This document shows positions 46,314 through 57,940 of a stretch of DNA of 64,000 nucleotides, in pieces (the first letter of the stretch is position 1; each line of letters opens with the position of its first letter). The notes below the pieces were generated by a model, which searched no databases, was not told the DNA's origin, and worked only from the letters and a program-made list of their open reading frames with translations. The position numbers were made by a program, and so were the translations under genes. The stretch is from Xestospongia bergquistia (lineage: Eukaryota > Porifera > Demospongiae > Haplosclerida > Petrosiidae), in the NCBI GenBank assembly GCA_963965975.1, contig OZ014413.1:9202101-9266100 (forward strand), in the 5' to 3' direction.

Positions 46314-46741
46314 ACTATCCGTGTGGTAAGTCTATAAAAATCTATTAATATCTTATAGGGGGATATCTTATCATTGAGAGCTCAAATATGGTGAATTGAA
46401 CAAATTAGGAAAGTTACCAAATCTTGTTATCATAACAAATAGTTATTTCATTTTTATCAAGGTTTTTGTAAATCACTGTGGCTCATAAAAATTTATGCTT
46501 GCCAATAAATTTCTATGATGTTTATTGTCAGTATAAAATGAAACTTGTAACACTCAAAACATTATTGTCGACAAAAAACACTACCAAGCAAACAAAGATA
46601 ACTATTATAGTTAATACAATCCCCTTGACATCAATAAATCTAGTCATAAAAATACATGATAAAATAAACAAGTAAACAATCTAAGACCTAATAACAGAAT
46701 TCTAAACATTTGTGAAAATTACTGCTTTGCCTCTTCTTCTC
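46314..46741 (-). other. 3' flank of gene 8
   Basis: Near copy of 27917-28345; non-coding family 3' flank. Confidence 0.5.
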
Positions 46742-49700
46742 TTAAGAAAGAGAATTAAGTAATGGCTCTCTGATTTGACATGAACCATAGAAAGAATCAC
46801 TGCCATCATACAATAAACTATGACTTTGAGAATGTTGTCGCCTGTCAACAACTGGTCTTTTCATTTTACAGTATATAGCATTGAAGAATCCTTCTATTAA
46901 GGGCACCTTCCCTTTAACCCAAAGAACATGGTAGAAGAGAACCAACAAGAAAGCCAAGAAGGTAATGCTAACTGAAATGAACATCATTATTTCAATTATC
47001 GCACCTTGACGATTATAAAGAAAAAACCACGTTGTCATATACATAAAGATCAAGTTAAACATTAATGAGCAATCCAGTATACTGACTAGTGTGTTTTTGA
47101 ATGGTTTAAAGAAAGCTTGTAAAATTAAGAATAATGTCATAATTGGTGTTGTTACCACATATATTTTTAAATAATTTACTGCTCTGTAGTATGTATAAAC
47201 AATACAAATACTCACTAACAAAAACAGTCGAGCTACAAACCAGTACTCCTTTCCTTCCTTATATGGAGCATGGATAGCTTCTAGTAGAGGTCGGACATAT
47301 TCGTTTACTCTTGTACGTCGTATTGGTCTAGCAAAGATGAGCAGAAGGACATAGGGTAGTAACAGAGGGATAACAACTAGTAATGTGATGATCATTAAAA
47401 TGAGATGTGAATTTATACCATATTTTACTGAACCATCCCAATACCAAACTTTAAAATTGGTATTTTCAGTATAAACATAAGCTGATGTGAAGACATCAAT
47501 TATTGCTAGCAACAATTTTGAAAAGGAGAGATATATAACAGTAACGAGTACCTGGACTGAGGAGTATGCTATTCTATTGGAAAGCCTGACAGAAAAATGA
47601 CTGAGTATAATGAGGACAACAACTAATGTCAGGAGATAAAATGGAAATAGTAAACTGAAACCAGCTTTCCATAACTCCGTCATTCCATTGTAAAAGCATA
47701 GAGGAAATCCAAGTCTTATATTCAATGATGAAAGACAAAAAAAAGAGAATTTTGAAATACTTCTAATGACGAAATTGCTTCCAGGGTATGATCGCAACAA
47801 CTCTATTCCTCCACAATTTGCAGAAGCCTGTGCATAGAATATAATTCCATTCAGTGTACCAGTTGTTAATGTGAGTTTGAGAGTATATAACAGGTAAATG
47901 AGGAGGGGACCAGCTACTGCATAGAGGATTAGTGTTAATAACCACCAGTTACTACATTGCTTACATTCTGTAGAACCAAATACCACACTTAATTCACCAC
48001 AATTACCACATAGCGCACCTTCACGTTGATATAAACATAAAGGACTACTATCGTTTGAGCAACTCTTGACGTTAACATTATTTGTTACCATAATTTTATT
48101 GCTGGTACTACAAAAATAAGACTTGTCAAAGTTACAATAGCCTAGTGGACAGAGGAGTGATACACCAAAATTTTCGGTTTTATTCTCAGTCTTTACAAAA
48201 CCAGCCCAAACATTAATAACTCGATAAGAACGATTGATAATCATCTTGTTGATATTACATTCAAAATGGTATATTGTTGGTGTGTTATAAAAAGCAGGAG
48301 AGCATTGACAAATTCCTTTACTCTTATTTAGAACAAATCCTAGAGGACAAGGTTCAATATAAACATTTAGACTACGAATGGTAGGAACTGATGGCAAAGG
48401 AAAAAGTAAAATCTTTGAAGTTAAGGCAGTATCATACTTGCTGTGGATGATCACTTCAAATGGAGTAGACTCTAATCCTTCATACACAATATTATCATGT
48501 GTCACCCATAAGTTTTTATTCTCCTGTTTTTTTGATATATTTGATGTTATATAAACTCCTATTGTAGAATAAACACTTCGATTGGCAGCATCAACTGCTG
48601 CAATGTATAACTGAATTGTCTGACCTGGATACAACTTGGGAATTGTTTTTTGAAGAATGTAATATTTATAAATAATAAGGTCATCTGGTGTTGTTGAAAT
48701 TTCAAGTAAGCCTGTTTTAGTCATATTTGGATAAAATGTCATATGACTTCTGTAGTAATTTAGAATATCACATGGATTCTGTTTTTTACTTGATAAGGTA
48801 AAAAGCGAGTTTATAAATATTGAATTCCCAGCATTACTTGCTACATTTCTAGAAAATACAATCTTGCTGTTGTTAAATGTGAAAATATTTCCAGCCATTA
48901 GAATGTCACTCACATATATAGCACCACCTTCTAGTAGAGCACTATTGCCCTTAAAATTAGCTGATACTCCATTTAAAAAGTGAAGATGACTATTACCTTT
49001 TAATATAATAGCAGCACCTCTTAATCCAACATTGTTACTAAATGTCACATTACCAGAAAGATACACATCAGAGTCTACAGCTTCGATAACTGATCCATAG
49101 TTCTCATTAAAGACTGAGGTACCAGTGATATGTACTGAGTTGATTCCATAAAAGGAAAATATTCCAGCATCTGAAACTGGAAGCACATTCTTGAATTTTT
49201 TCTGTGAATTCCTACTTGCTAAAATATCTTTTAGCACAATTGTTGACACACCACCAAAACTGTTGTATGTCTGAGCATAGATACTGGCTCCAGTGTCATA
49301 TACTAGATTGTCATAAAATGTTGAGTTATAAATAGTAATTGTAATTTTGCTTTGATTAACAAAGGCAAAATATATAGTTCCTGTTGTTTTTTCAACAAAA
49401 TAATAATTTTTGAAACCTTCTTGCTTTTTGAAAGTAGTATTTTGAATATAAAGAGGGTAACTGTGAGAAGTAGGGTGTACCACTAGGTCTCCAAACCAGT
49501 AAAAACTTAATGCTGATCCATGACAATAGGGATGTTTAAAGTTAATGTTGCCTTTAAACACACTGTTCTTTATTGTAGTATTCGTGAGAATAAAAGATTT
49601 GTATTGTAATATCAACAAACCACCTGGTGTATTAAAACCAGCAATGTTGTGCAAGAATACTGTATTGTTAATGACTACAAATGCTTTATATGTTCTTTGA

Positions 49701-50530
49701 GTATAAAGCAAGGTCAATCCAGCAGCATTGACAATAGTATTATTAGCACTATATGATGAAGTCTCTTGATGATAATACATATCAATTATACAAGAATGAC
49801 CAGTCCTAACAACATCTATATTATACTTCAAACTAATCAAGTTAAATGAGACAGTTGCAAGAAAATCAGAATTGGTTGATGACATATCAAGATAATGAAT
49901 AATAATTCCACAACCAATAGTCTGGTTGGTTCTTTCAAACACTTCAGAGGCCAGAGAAGAATTATATACGTTAACTCTGCTAATACTAGAGTTATATAGA
50001 TTTATACCAATCATAGCAAATCCATATGAGTAGTAGATGTTAACTTGATTCATAATGACCTGACAATGAACAAAGACTAAAGTAGCAGCGTAAGATGAAG
50101 GGTAATACAGAGATGAACTATTGAGGTAGTCAATGATTGTAGCATTTTGGATGCTACTTAGATATGTACCACAGTTATAAAATACCAATCGATCAAGAGT
50201 TACTGAAGTGTTGAAGAAGACCAGACCTCTTCTTGACTTTGGTGGAATCCCATTATTAGCACATAATATAATAGCTGACTCAGTAAGAGAATCACTTTGT
50301 ATTTTAATCTTACTGATCTTGTGAGACACTTGACAAAAGTTACCAGATGAAATAGTAAAATTGACAGAACTGTTTAACAAGAACACGAGATACCGGGAGG
50401 ACCACAATGTGTTACACAAGTACTGCTCTAAATCTGAGGATGAGCTAATATAATAAGTGTGGTTGTTGTATTCAGTACAATAACTACTGCAGAGTAGTAG
50501 AGAGAGTGAAAGCAAAGTTAATGCAGTCAT
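46742..50530 (-). CDS. Gene 8: intact subfamily II membrane protein (1262 aa), counterpart of gene 6
   Basis: The start chosen is ATG 50528-50530 (MTALTLLSLSLLLCSSYC); a reading four codons longer would need TTG and is unlikely in a eukaryote. Signal peptide, beta-helix ectodomain (GGAIYVS), stalk CPLGFVLNKSKGICQC and CLYQREGALCGNCGELSVVFGS without the subfamily I insert, membrane core from NWWLLTLILYA, tail SCQIREPLLNSLS. It has Ser where gene 6 has the stop. Compared with gene 6 it carries RTYKAF and LHNIAGFN, as in genes 5 and 9, and KLLLAIIDVF, as in genes 3 and 4, so short patches are shared with other paralogs. A foldback element starts ~80 bp upstream; the TATA module of the other genes was not found here. 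Confidence 0.85.
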   Translation of the reverse strand: MTALTLLSLSLLLCSSYCTEYNNHTYYISSSSDLEQYLCNTLWSSRYLVFLLNSSVNFTISSGNFCQVSHKISKIKIQSDSLTESAIILCANNGIPPKSRRGLVFFNTSVTLDRLVFYNCGTYLSSIQNATIIDYLNSSSLYYPSSYAATLVFVHCQVIMNQVNIYYSYGFAMIGINLYNSSISRVNVYNSSLASEVFERTNQTIGCGIIIHYLDMSSTNSDFLATVSFNLISLKYNIDVVRTGHSCIIDMYYHQETSSYSANNTIVNAAGLTLLYTQRTYKAFVVINNTVFLHNIAGFNTPGGLLILQYKSFILTNTTIKNSVFKGNINFKHPYCHGSALSFYWFGDLVVHPTSHSYPLYIQNTTFKKQEGFKNYYFVEKTTGTIYFAFVNQSKITITIYNSTFYDNLVYDTGASIYAQTYNSFGGVSTIVLKDILASRNSQKKFKNVLPVSDAGIFSFYGINSVHITGTSVFNENYGSVIEAVDSDVYLSGNVTFSNNVGLRGAAIILKGNSHLHFLNGVSANFKGNSALLEGGAIYVSDILMAGNIFTFNNSKIVFSRNVASNAGNSIFINSLFTLSSKKQNPCDILNYYRSHMTFYPNMTKTGLLEISTTPDDLIIYKYYILQKTIPKLYPGQTIQLYIAAVDAANRSVYSTIGVYITSNISKKQENKNLWVTHDNIVYEGLESTPFEVIIHSKYDTALTSKILLFPLPSVPTIRSLNVYIEPCPLGFVLNKSKGICQCSPAFYNTPTIYHFECNINKMIINRSYRVINVWAGFVKTENKTENFGVSLLCPLGYCNFDKSYFCSTSNKIMVTNNVNVKSCSNDSSPLCLYQREGALCGNCGELSVVFGSTECKQCSNWWLLTLILYAVAGPLLIYLLYTLKLTLTTGTLNGIIFYAQASANCGGIELLRSYPGSNFVIRSISKFSFFCLSSLNIRLGFPLCFYNGMTELWKAGFSLLFPFYLLTLVVVLIILSHFSVRLSNRIAYSSVQVLVTVIYLSFSKLLLAIIDVFTSAYVYTENTNFKVWYWDGSVKYGINSHLILMIITLLVVIPLLLPYVLLLIFARPIRRTRVNEYVRPLLEAIHAPYKEGKEYWFVARLFLLVSICIVYTYYRAVNYLKIYVVTTPIMTLFLILQAFFKPFKNTLVSILDCSLMFNLIFMYMTTWFFLYNRQGAIIEIMMFISVSITFLAFLLVLFYHVLWVKGKVPLIEGFFNAIYCKMKRPVVDRRQHSQSHSLLYDGSDSFYGSCQIREPLLNSLS

Positions 50531-50611
50531 TTCCAAAGACAAAGAACACCAAGTAGATATGAAACTTAGATAGCAACTTTGAATCTGCCGTAACCTTGGA
50601 ATTTCGACATA

Positions 50612-50853
50612 TATGTGACCTTATTTACAAAAAGGGACCACTTCTGTCAAAATATTTGTGACCTGATTTGTGAAAAATCAACTGTTAAAACAACTTAAAA
50701 AACAGTTTTGTATACATACAGTTGTTATATATGCATAACTATTCTATATGTATGCAAAACTGTTTTTTGTTATCTTTTCACAATGATTGTTTCACAAATA
50801 AGGTCACAAATGTTTTGACAGAAGTGGTCCCTTTTTGCAAATCAGGTCACATA
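50612..50853. mobile_element. Foldback element upstream of gene 8 (second copy)
   Basis: Matches 32216-32457 nearly base for base, with the same inverted arms and an AT-rich centre. It is part of the duplicated block. Confidence 0.8.
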
Positions 50854-51934
50854 CACTCAACTATGTGTTATTAAAAACAATGAAAGTAAATACTGTTAAA
50901 GTCTTCAATTAGTATTCTTATTAAATTAAGTTGTTAGTGGAAATATATTGCTATAAACAATTTTGTGTTCCATAACCTAAAACATTGAATATACAAAATA
51001 AATATAACAAACTTTTAGAGTGGTTTATATCATATCTAACAACTCCCTTATTGAGTTAAGACAGACACTCATGACTTGTTATTTAATGGCACCTTTATGA
51101 AAAGTAAAAGTAAAGATTAAAATATGTAACAAGAGTTCTTTAAATACAAGTAAATAAAAATAAACTGAGACAAGAAATAACTAAAGTGAATATCAACAAA
51201 TCTTTGTGTAAACAATAATAACAGGTGTACAATTGATTAGCTGTACAAATTTAGCTCATGTATCATAAATCTATACACTTTATAAAATGTGACAATAACA
51301 CACTTAAAGTTGGGGTTATCCCTCAATCCTCATATTATAACTATATCATTATGCAATATAATATATACCAAACTATGTCATAGATCTGATATATTTTCTA
51401 TATATTATATATTTCTGATATATCTGACGTTGATTACTAAACTACTATTATTGAATGGTAATGTGTGTTTTTTAAGTATATTTTTGTTGTAAAGACAGGA
51501 TATTACCACCAGCTCAGCCAGCTCTTGTGAGGATGCACATGCTAATAGTGACAGTCAAAACCTTAGTGGTAATTTAGAATGATCATAGAACAGTCTAGTC
51601 TTGCAGAGTCAGTCCCTCTTTGCTAAAGCAAGGATATTAAGGGGATTGCTCCATGAAACTAACTACAGTTAGCTATAAGGCAAGGTTAATACTTTCTCAT
51701 TTTATTATTCTAAGTAATAACCAGATCTTGAACTAAAATAACAACTTATCCACTCAATGATAAGTTAAACATAACATTACAATTATGTATGGAGTTTACA
51801 AAGTTAAACATAACATTATTGCTTAATAAAAGGATCAATTGTGTATCCAGTTTACAAACAACCAAAAAATCTAGCAACCAAATTAAACAAGCAAAACAAA
51901 AAAAAAACAAAAAATATATTTACAAAAATATCAA
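50854..51934. other. Intergenic region between genes 8 and 10
   Basis: 50854-51331 duplicates 32458-32944. After that the sequence is unique in the window: AT-rich with a less AT-rich patch at about 51490-51660 that resembles nothing else here. No supported gene. Confidence 0.5.
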
Positions 51935-54900
51935 TCAATCAGAGCTCAATAGTGGTTCACGATAATCACAAGGATCATAAAAGGATTCACCAAGATCTAA
52001 AAGTTGACGACGATCTCTGGAATGAGAACGAGGAGAAAAAAGCCGACGACTATATTTGAAGAAAAGTTTTTTCAATGCCCTCTGCATCCTCTTTAAAACA
52101 TGGATCTTACCAGTTACTCCAAGAACATGGTATATTAATACAATTAGTAAAATGAGAAAAACCAAAGAAACTGATATAATACCAATAACAGCTGCAGTAG
52201 ACATTTCATTCTCACTAACATTTATCCTAGCAGTAACTGAAACAAAAATTAAATTGTACATAAGTGAGCAGTCGATTATGTTAACAAGTCTAGTCTTAAA
52301 AGGTTTCTGATAAACTTGTATAATGATAAAGGCTACGAACACTGGTAATAGTATAATGTATGCTTTTAATGTGAGATTAGATCTGAATAGTGCAAAGACT
52401 GTGCATAAATATACCAACAGAAAAAGTCGAGCTACAAACCAGTACTCCTTTCCTTCTTTATATGGAGCATGGACAGCTTCTAGTAGAGGTCGGACATATT
52501 CATTAAACCTTGTATGTCGTATTGGTCTAGTAAAGACAAGTAGAAAGACATAGGGTAGTAACAGAGGGATAACAACTAGTAATGTGATAATCATTAAAAC
52601 ACGATGTGAACCAACACCATATTCTACAGACCCATCTAAATACCAAACTTTGTGGGTTGTATTTAAAGTGAACACTTTACCAGGTGTGAAAACATCTATG
52701 ACTGTTAATAGAAACTTTGTAAAACAAAGGTGTACAATGGTAACTAGTACTTGAACTGAGGAGTTGGCTATTCTGTTAGAGATTCTGGAAGAGCAATGAC
52801 TGCATAAAATGATGACACACAGTATTGTCAGAAGATAAAAAGGAAAGACTAATGTGAGACCAGTTTTCCATATTTCCGTCATTCCATTGTAAAAACAAAG
52901 AGGGAACCCAAGATTAAGGTTTAAAAGGGATAGAAAGGTAAAGGCAATTTGTGAAAACCAGACAATAATCTTATTGTTTGTATTGCAGTTTGTAAAAAGA
53001 GAAAAAAGACCACAATTAGCAGCATGAGCATAGAATATAATTCCATTCAGTGTACCGGTTGTTAATGTAAGTCTGAGAGCATATAACAGGTAAATGAGGA
53101 GAGGACCAGCTATTGCATAGACAATTAGCGTCAACAACCACCAATTACTACACTGCTTACATTCTGAAGAACCAAACACTACACTTAATTCACCACAATT
53201 GCCACATAATGGACCTACACGTTGATGTAAACACAATGGAACTGAATTGTCACAGTTACCAGTTATTGGAGATACTAGAGATATATTATTATCACTACTA
53301 CAAAAATATAGTGATGGAACACAGTTACAGTAATCCAGTGGACATAGAAGTGATACACCAAAAAACGTTTTATTGGCATATCTAAAAATGCCTGCCCAGC
53401 TCCTGCTAATCATGGGCCGTGCGATAGTAAAATTGTCAATGCTACAAGAAGTGTGATATTCTGCAGATGCATCATTAACTAATTCATCATTATAAAACAC
53501 TTGAGAACATATGCAGGTCCCTCTATCAATGTCCAGAATAAAACCTAGGGGGCATTGCTCTATCTGAACTCCAATACTAAAAACACTTGGATATTTGGGC
53601 AGAGAAAACACCAGTTCACCTCTTACAGTAGTACTTTGATGGCTGTGCACTGCCAAAGAAATAGAAGTACAATTAGGACCTTCATATATGATCTGTTCTT
53701 TGTCTTCGTGTGATAACCATAGTTTAGTACTACCATATTGATTAATGCAATGTCTACAGGTTACATCTATTCTTACCGTAGAATAGACATTCCTGCCAAG
53801 AGAATCAACAGCTGCCAAATAGAGCTGGATTGACTGACCTGGATATATTTTATATGGTAATTTTGGGTTTCTGTGTTCATTATCAGAATTGCACTGAGCA
53901 AGACTTGAAGGTTGAGTTGACATTTGAAGTAAATTATTTAGCGAACCCGAATCAAAATTAAAACATTGCTCATAATACTTCATTGTTTCAGTTATAGAAC
54001 TAATATGATCAGCAGAACTGTTCAGATAACATTCAGAAATAGACTCTATATATATTGAGTTACCAGCATTAATGGCTGTGTTTCCATAAAAAATTACTGA
54101 AAGATCTAAACGATCTAAAACAATTATTTGACAGTCTTTTCTTAGACTGTTGCTAGTATCACTAGATCCAATATATATAGCACCTCCTTCTAACTGAGCA
54201 TGATTGTTAACAAAATTAACTGACACCCCTTTTAATAAGTGGAGACAGCTATCACCTTGTAATCTAATAGCAGCACCTCTTAATCCACTGTTATTCTTAA
54301 AGATCACATTGCCAGAGAGGTAGATGTTAGTATCTGCAGCTTCAATGACTGATCCATAGTTGTTGTAAAAAAATGATGCGCCAATAATATGAACCGAATG
54401 TATCCCATAAAAAGAGAAAATACCAGCTGCTGAAACTGGTAGATATTGAAGAGTTTGAAAACCTTTTTTTCCAATTATATCTTTGAGAACAATGGAGACA
54501 TGTCCAGAACGGAAAGTATCTTCATAAGCAACTGCATACATGCTTGCTCCTTCTTGATATGCTGCATTAGAATCAAAAGTACAGTTGCTGAATATAATCT
54601 TAATGTTTGGAGAATGAACTATTCCAATGAAAATTGTTCCAGGTCCATAGTTCAGCAAGTCAATAAGCTTACCTGAGTTTTCAAAAATTTTGACACCATG
54701 TACCATGAGTTGGTGTGTATTTAATAAATTATACACCATGGATTCACCAAACCAAACAAAATGCAAAGCTGAGCCACGACAATAAGACAAAGGAGAGCCA
54801 CCATTAATGTTATGATTGAAATGAGTATTGTTAACTACAGTAGTTGTATGAACTGAGGAATAGTAATGTATGATAAGTAAGCCACCAGGAGAACTGAAGC

Positions 54901-55804
54901 CTCCAACATTATAATGAAAATCTATCTTGTTTAATGTAACTTGGACTGAATAGTTCTTTTGTGCATAGAGAATTGTCAGTGCAGCAGCATTAATGATAGG
55001 AAAATTATCAGAAGATGAGAAATGCGTGTGATGATAAAGATCTATAATACATTGATTACCAGATGTCCGATCAAAGTTGTAACGAAACCTAACATTGCTA
55101 ATGTTAATGTATACTAACTTTTGATACTGATAATTTAATGATGTGTCAAAAAAATGTAAAATTATTCCACTTCCAATACTTTTATTTCTTTGTCGGTACA
55201 CTTCAGTACTTAATGATGAACGATACGCTTTACTTTCACTAATACTAGACTTATGAAGATTTATACCAATCATGGCAAATCCATATGAGAAGTATATATT
55301 AACTTGAGTTATATTAACCTGACAATGAACAAAGACTAAGGCAGCAGCATGAGATGAAGTGTAATACAGAGATGAACTATTGAGATACTCAGTGATCATA
55401 TCATCTTTGATAGTTGTAAGATATGTACCACAATCCTTAAATATTAATCGCTCAAGAGTTATTGAAGTATTAAAAAAAACTAAACCTCTTCTGGGTAGTA
55501 ATGAGATGTTGCTATGAAAGCAGGAAATGATAGCTGACTCTGTGAAAGACTCACTTCTTATTTCAATTGTACGTGTCTGGTGAGTTGTCACTTGACAGAA
55601 GTTACCAGATGAAATGGTGAAGTTGATAGAACTGTTTAATAAGAGCACAAGATGTCGAGTGAACCATATTGTGTTACAAAGATACTGCTCTAAATCTGAA
55701 GAGGAGTTAACATGGTATGTATTCTTACTGTCTCCATTACAATAACTACTAATGAGTAGGAGAGAGAGAAATGATTGCATTAATAGAGTCCTCAGTGAAG
55801 GCAT
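51935..55804 (-). CDS. Gene 10: intact, divergent subfamily II membrane protein (1289 aa)
   Basis: Start ATG 55802-55804; signal peptide MPSLRTLLMQSFLSLLLISS. The longest member. Beta-helix with GGAIYIGSS near 538. An extra Cys pair (CRHC) occurs near 680, where other members have none. The stalk starts near 749 (CPLGFILDIDRGTCIC), contains CPLDYCN in place of CPLGYCN, and CLHQRVGPLCGNCGELSVVFGS. The membrane core begins near 885 (NWWLLTLIVYA), with YQKPFKTRLVNIIDC late in the core. The tail is rich in Arg/Lys (YSRRLFSPRSHSRDRR) and ends CDYREPLLSSD. It is closest to gene 11. Not part of the large duplication, so it is probably an older member. A clear TATA module was not found upstream. Confidence 0.85.
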   Translation of the reverse strand: MPSLRTLLMQSFLSLLLISSYCNGDSKNTYHVNSSSDLEQYLCNTIWFTRHLVLLLNSSINFTISSGNFCQVTTHQTRTIEIRSESFTESAIISCFHSNISLLPRRGLVFFNTSITLERLIFKDCGTYLTTIKDDMITEYLNSSSLYYTSSHAAALVFVHCQVNITQVNIYFSYGFAMIGINLHKSSISESKAYRSSLSTEVYRQRNKSIGSGIILHFFDTSLNYQYQKLVYINISNVRFRYNFDRTSGNQCIIDLYHHTHFSSSDNFPIINAAALTILYAQKNYSVQVTLNKIDFHYNVGGFSSPGGLLIIHYYSSVHTTTVVNNTHFNHNINGGSPLSYCRGSALHFVWFGESMVYNLLNTHQLMVHGVKIFENSGKLIDLLNYGPGTIFIGIVHSPNIKIIFSNCTFDSNAAYQEGASMYAVAYEDTFRSGHVSIVLKDIIGKKGFQTLQYLPVSAAGIFSFYGIHSVHIIGASFFYNNYGSVIEAADTNIYLSGNVIFKNNSGLRGAAIRLQGDSCLHLLKGVSVNFVNNHAQLEGGAIYIGSSDTSNSLRKDCQIIVLDRLDLSVIFYGNTAINAGNSIYIESISECYLNSSADHISSITETMKYYEQCFNFDSGSLNNLLQMSTQPSSLAQCNSDNEHRNPKLPYKIYPGQSIQLYLAAVDSLGRNVYSTVRIDVTCRHCINQYGSTKLWLSHEDKEQIIYEGPNCTSISLAVHSHQSTTVRGELVFSLPKYPSVFSIGVQIEQCPLGFILDIDRGTCICSQVFYNDELVNDASAEYHTSCSIDNFTIARPMISRSWAGIFRYANKTFFGVSLLCPLDYCNCVPSLYFCSSDNNISLVSPITGNCDNSVPLCLHQRVGPLCGNCGELSVVFGSSECKQCSNWWLLTLIVYAIAGPLLIYLLYALRLTLTTGTLNGIIFYAHAANCGLFSLFTNCNTNNKIIVWFSQIAFTFLSLLNLNLGFPLCFYNGMTEIWKTGLTLVFPFYLLTILCVIILCSHCSSRISNRIANSSVQVLVTIVHLCFTKFLLTVIDVFTPGKVFTLNTTHKVWYLDGSVEYGVGSHRVLMIITLLVVIPLLLPYVFLLVFTRPIRHTRFNEYVRPLLEAVHAPYKEGKEYWFVARLFLLVYLCTVFALFRSNLTLKAYIILLPVFVAFIIIQVYQKPFKTRLVNIIDCSLMYNLIFVSVTARINVSENEMSTAAVIGIISVSLVFLILLIVLIYHVLGVTGKIHVLKRMQRALKKLFFKYSRRLFSPRSHSRDRRQLLDLGESFYDPCDYREPLLSSD

Positions 55805-56984
55805 CAGTCTTTGTGCAATAGTTAGTAGGAGATGTCTTTTATTTTTTATTGGTAGATATTGTTATTGTTTATCTAGACTAAATTAACTATGCTATCAAGT
55901 GATTATAATGACATTTTAATTTGAAACAGCATTGAAACCAATACATCCATACATGCAACAGAAGATAGACAGTGTGTTATACAGATATAACAAATTAGTA
56001 AGTATAGTATATGTACCATTAAATAAATTGAGATAACATTGAAAATAGAGATACTTCTACTATTTATGATTTTTACAAATTAATGTTTAAACTGTATACA
56101 GACAGAGTGCCAGTTAAAACTATCAGTTAATGAAGCTGTTGAAAAGTAAGCAATAACAATGGCCAAAATAGTCTATGGTGCATCTCTAGGTGCTGGGATG
56201 TTATTACGAGTTTATAATTATTTTATTTCAGTTTTGTTCTTCTGCCAACAAATTTTATTTTCCCTACATCATTGACAATACTATGTATTAGAACTAAGAA
56301 TAAAGTGTACAGGTTACCACACAAATAATTATCATAATGTCATTTTTTGTCTTTACCATTTGATTTTGACGCAATACAACAGAAACTAGAGAAAGTAGTT
56401 GAGCAAGGACAGTTTAATGTAATCAATTGTCATTAAGTATTGTATTATTAGTTTATAATGACCAATCACTTTGCTAAATTCTGTTGCCTAATCTTTCACA
56501 AATTGAGAAGATTCATTGCCTCTCACTTCTAATAAATGGCTATTTGCACAAACGACAAGTTTATCATATAACTAACATAATGATGTACAAATTTTATAAT
56601 TACCACAAACATACTACTCTAAATCTAAGGAACTTATTTGACAACAGCATGCCACAAATATTTGTGAAATATACCAAATGTTCTTGTCATGCAAAAAGTT
56701 ATTTCATTCATTTCTCGTCGAGGTTTTTTGAAATCACCATGGCTCATAAGATTTCTATCTGCAATTATTATAATGTAAAATGTCAGTATGAAAGTGAAAC
56801 CTGCAACAATCAAAACATTACTATCTACAAAAAAAACAAAATGTACATTTAGTATAACTGCTTTGATATCAACAACACTAGTCTCAAATACACTTGATAA
56901 AGAATAAGTAAACAATGTAAAAGCTAACAACAGAATTCTAATGTTTGTGCAAATTACTGCTTTGCCTCTTGTTGACTTCAAAAA
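55805..56984. other. Intergenic region upstream of gene 10
   Basis: Non-coding. It contains a 3'-flank relic (56750-56945: 'ctttgatatcaacaacac', 'agctaacaacagaattct') belonging to relic R1, and a stretch at about 56450-56610 that is repeated at about 58370-58540. ORFs found on both strands across 56484-56981 lack family support. Confidence 0.5.
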
Positions 56985-57270
56985 GAAAATTAAGTAATGG
57001 CTCTCTGATTAGACATGAACTACTATAAAGAGTCGTTGTCATCATACAATAAAGTATGACTTTGAGAGCATTGTTGCCCACTATATAACAAAAGGCTTTT
57101 TCATTTTATAGTAAATAGCATTAAAGAATACTTGTATCAGAGGAACTTTGCCTTTAATCCCGATAATATGATAGAAGAGAACAAACAAAAAGCAAAAACA
57201 GCAATAATAACAGAGAGAGTGGTTATTGTTGCAACTGTTGCATTTTGATGATTAATAACAAAATAATTGA
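56985..57270 (-). pseudogene. Relic R1: C-terminal fragment of a family member
   Basis: Reads like the last membrane span and tail of gene 5 ('taatggctctctgatt.gacatgaac', 'cctttaat', 'atgatagaagagaac'), with several small indels. Homology stops near 57270 after the 'gatgattaataa' point, close to the place where pseudogenes A-C also break. Confidence 0.7.
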
Positions 57271-57464
57271 CAATGCATAATGATGATGTTTAATATCATT
57301 ATAAAAATGAAAAACATAATATTGTCTAAAAAAGCAAGTAATTTACATTTTTACTATATCTATCCATGATACTAACAAAACTAGTAACAAAATATACTAA
57401 ATGAAACAAGTACTCAATCTAAGAGCTAATAACAGAATTTGAAAAATTTACTACTTTGTCTCTT

Positions 57465-57940
57465 CTTGAGAGAATTAAGTAATGGCTCTCTGATTCGACA
57501 CAAACTAAAGAAAGAATCATTGACATTGTATGGCAAAGCATGACTTTGAGAATGTCATTGCTCACCAGCAACTGACCTTTTCATTTACAGTAAATAGCAT
57601 TGAAAAATGCTTGTATTAATGGCACTTTGCCTTTAATCCAGAGAGTATGATAGAAAAGAAACAACATAAAATCTAAAAAGGTAATCTTGACTGATACACT
57701 TATTATTATTTACAATTGTTGCATCTTGATCATTAATAAAAAATAACCATGTCGTGGTATACAGTAAGATCAAGTTAAACACCACTGAATAATCCAAAAT
57801 ATTGACTAGTGTGTTCTTGAATGACTTAAAGTAGGTTTGTAAACTAAAAATAGTATTTCAAATGGTGTTGCTATCATGTATAATTTAAATAATTTACTGC
57901 TCTGTAGTATGTGTGACAATGCACAAGTAAACTAACCATG
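57465..57940 (-). pseudogene. Relic R2: longer C-terminal fragment
   Basis: Matches gene 5 from the tail (22850) up to about 23310: last span, 'actagtgtgttcttgaatg' (FKN region) and 'tttactgctctgtagtatgt'. Indels break the frame. The rest of the gene is missing. Confidence 0.7.

Noticed and set aside
56484-56981. ORFs on both strands
   Set aside because: Both overlap relic 3' flank and each other; no family support or promoter.
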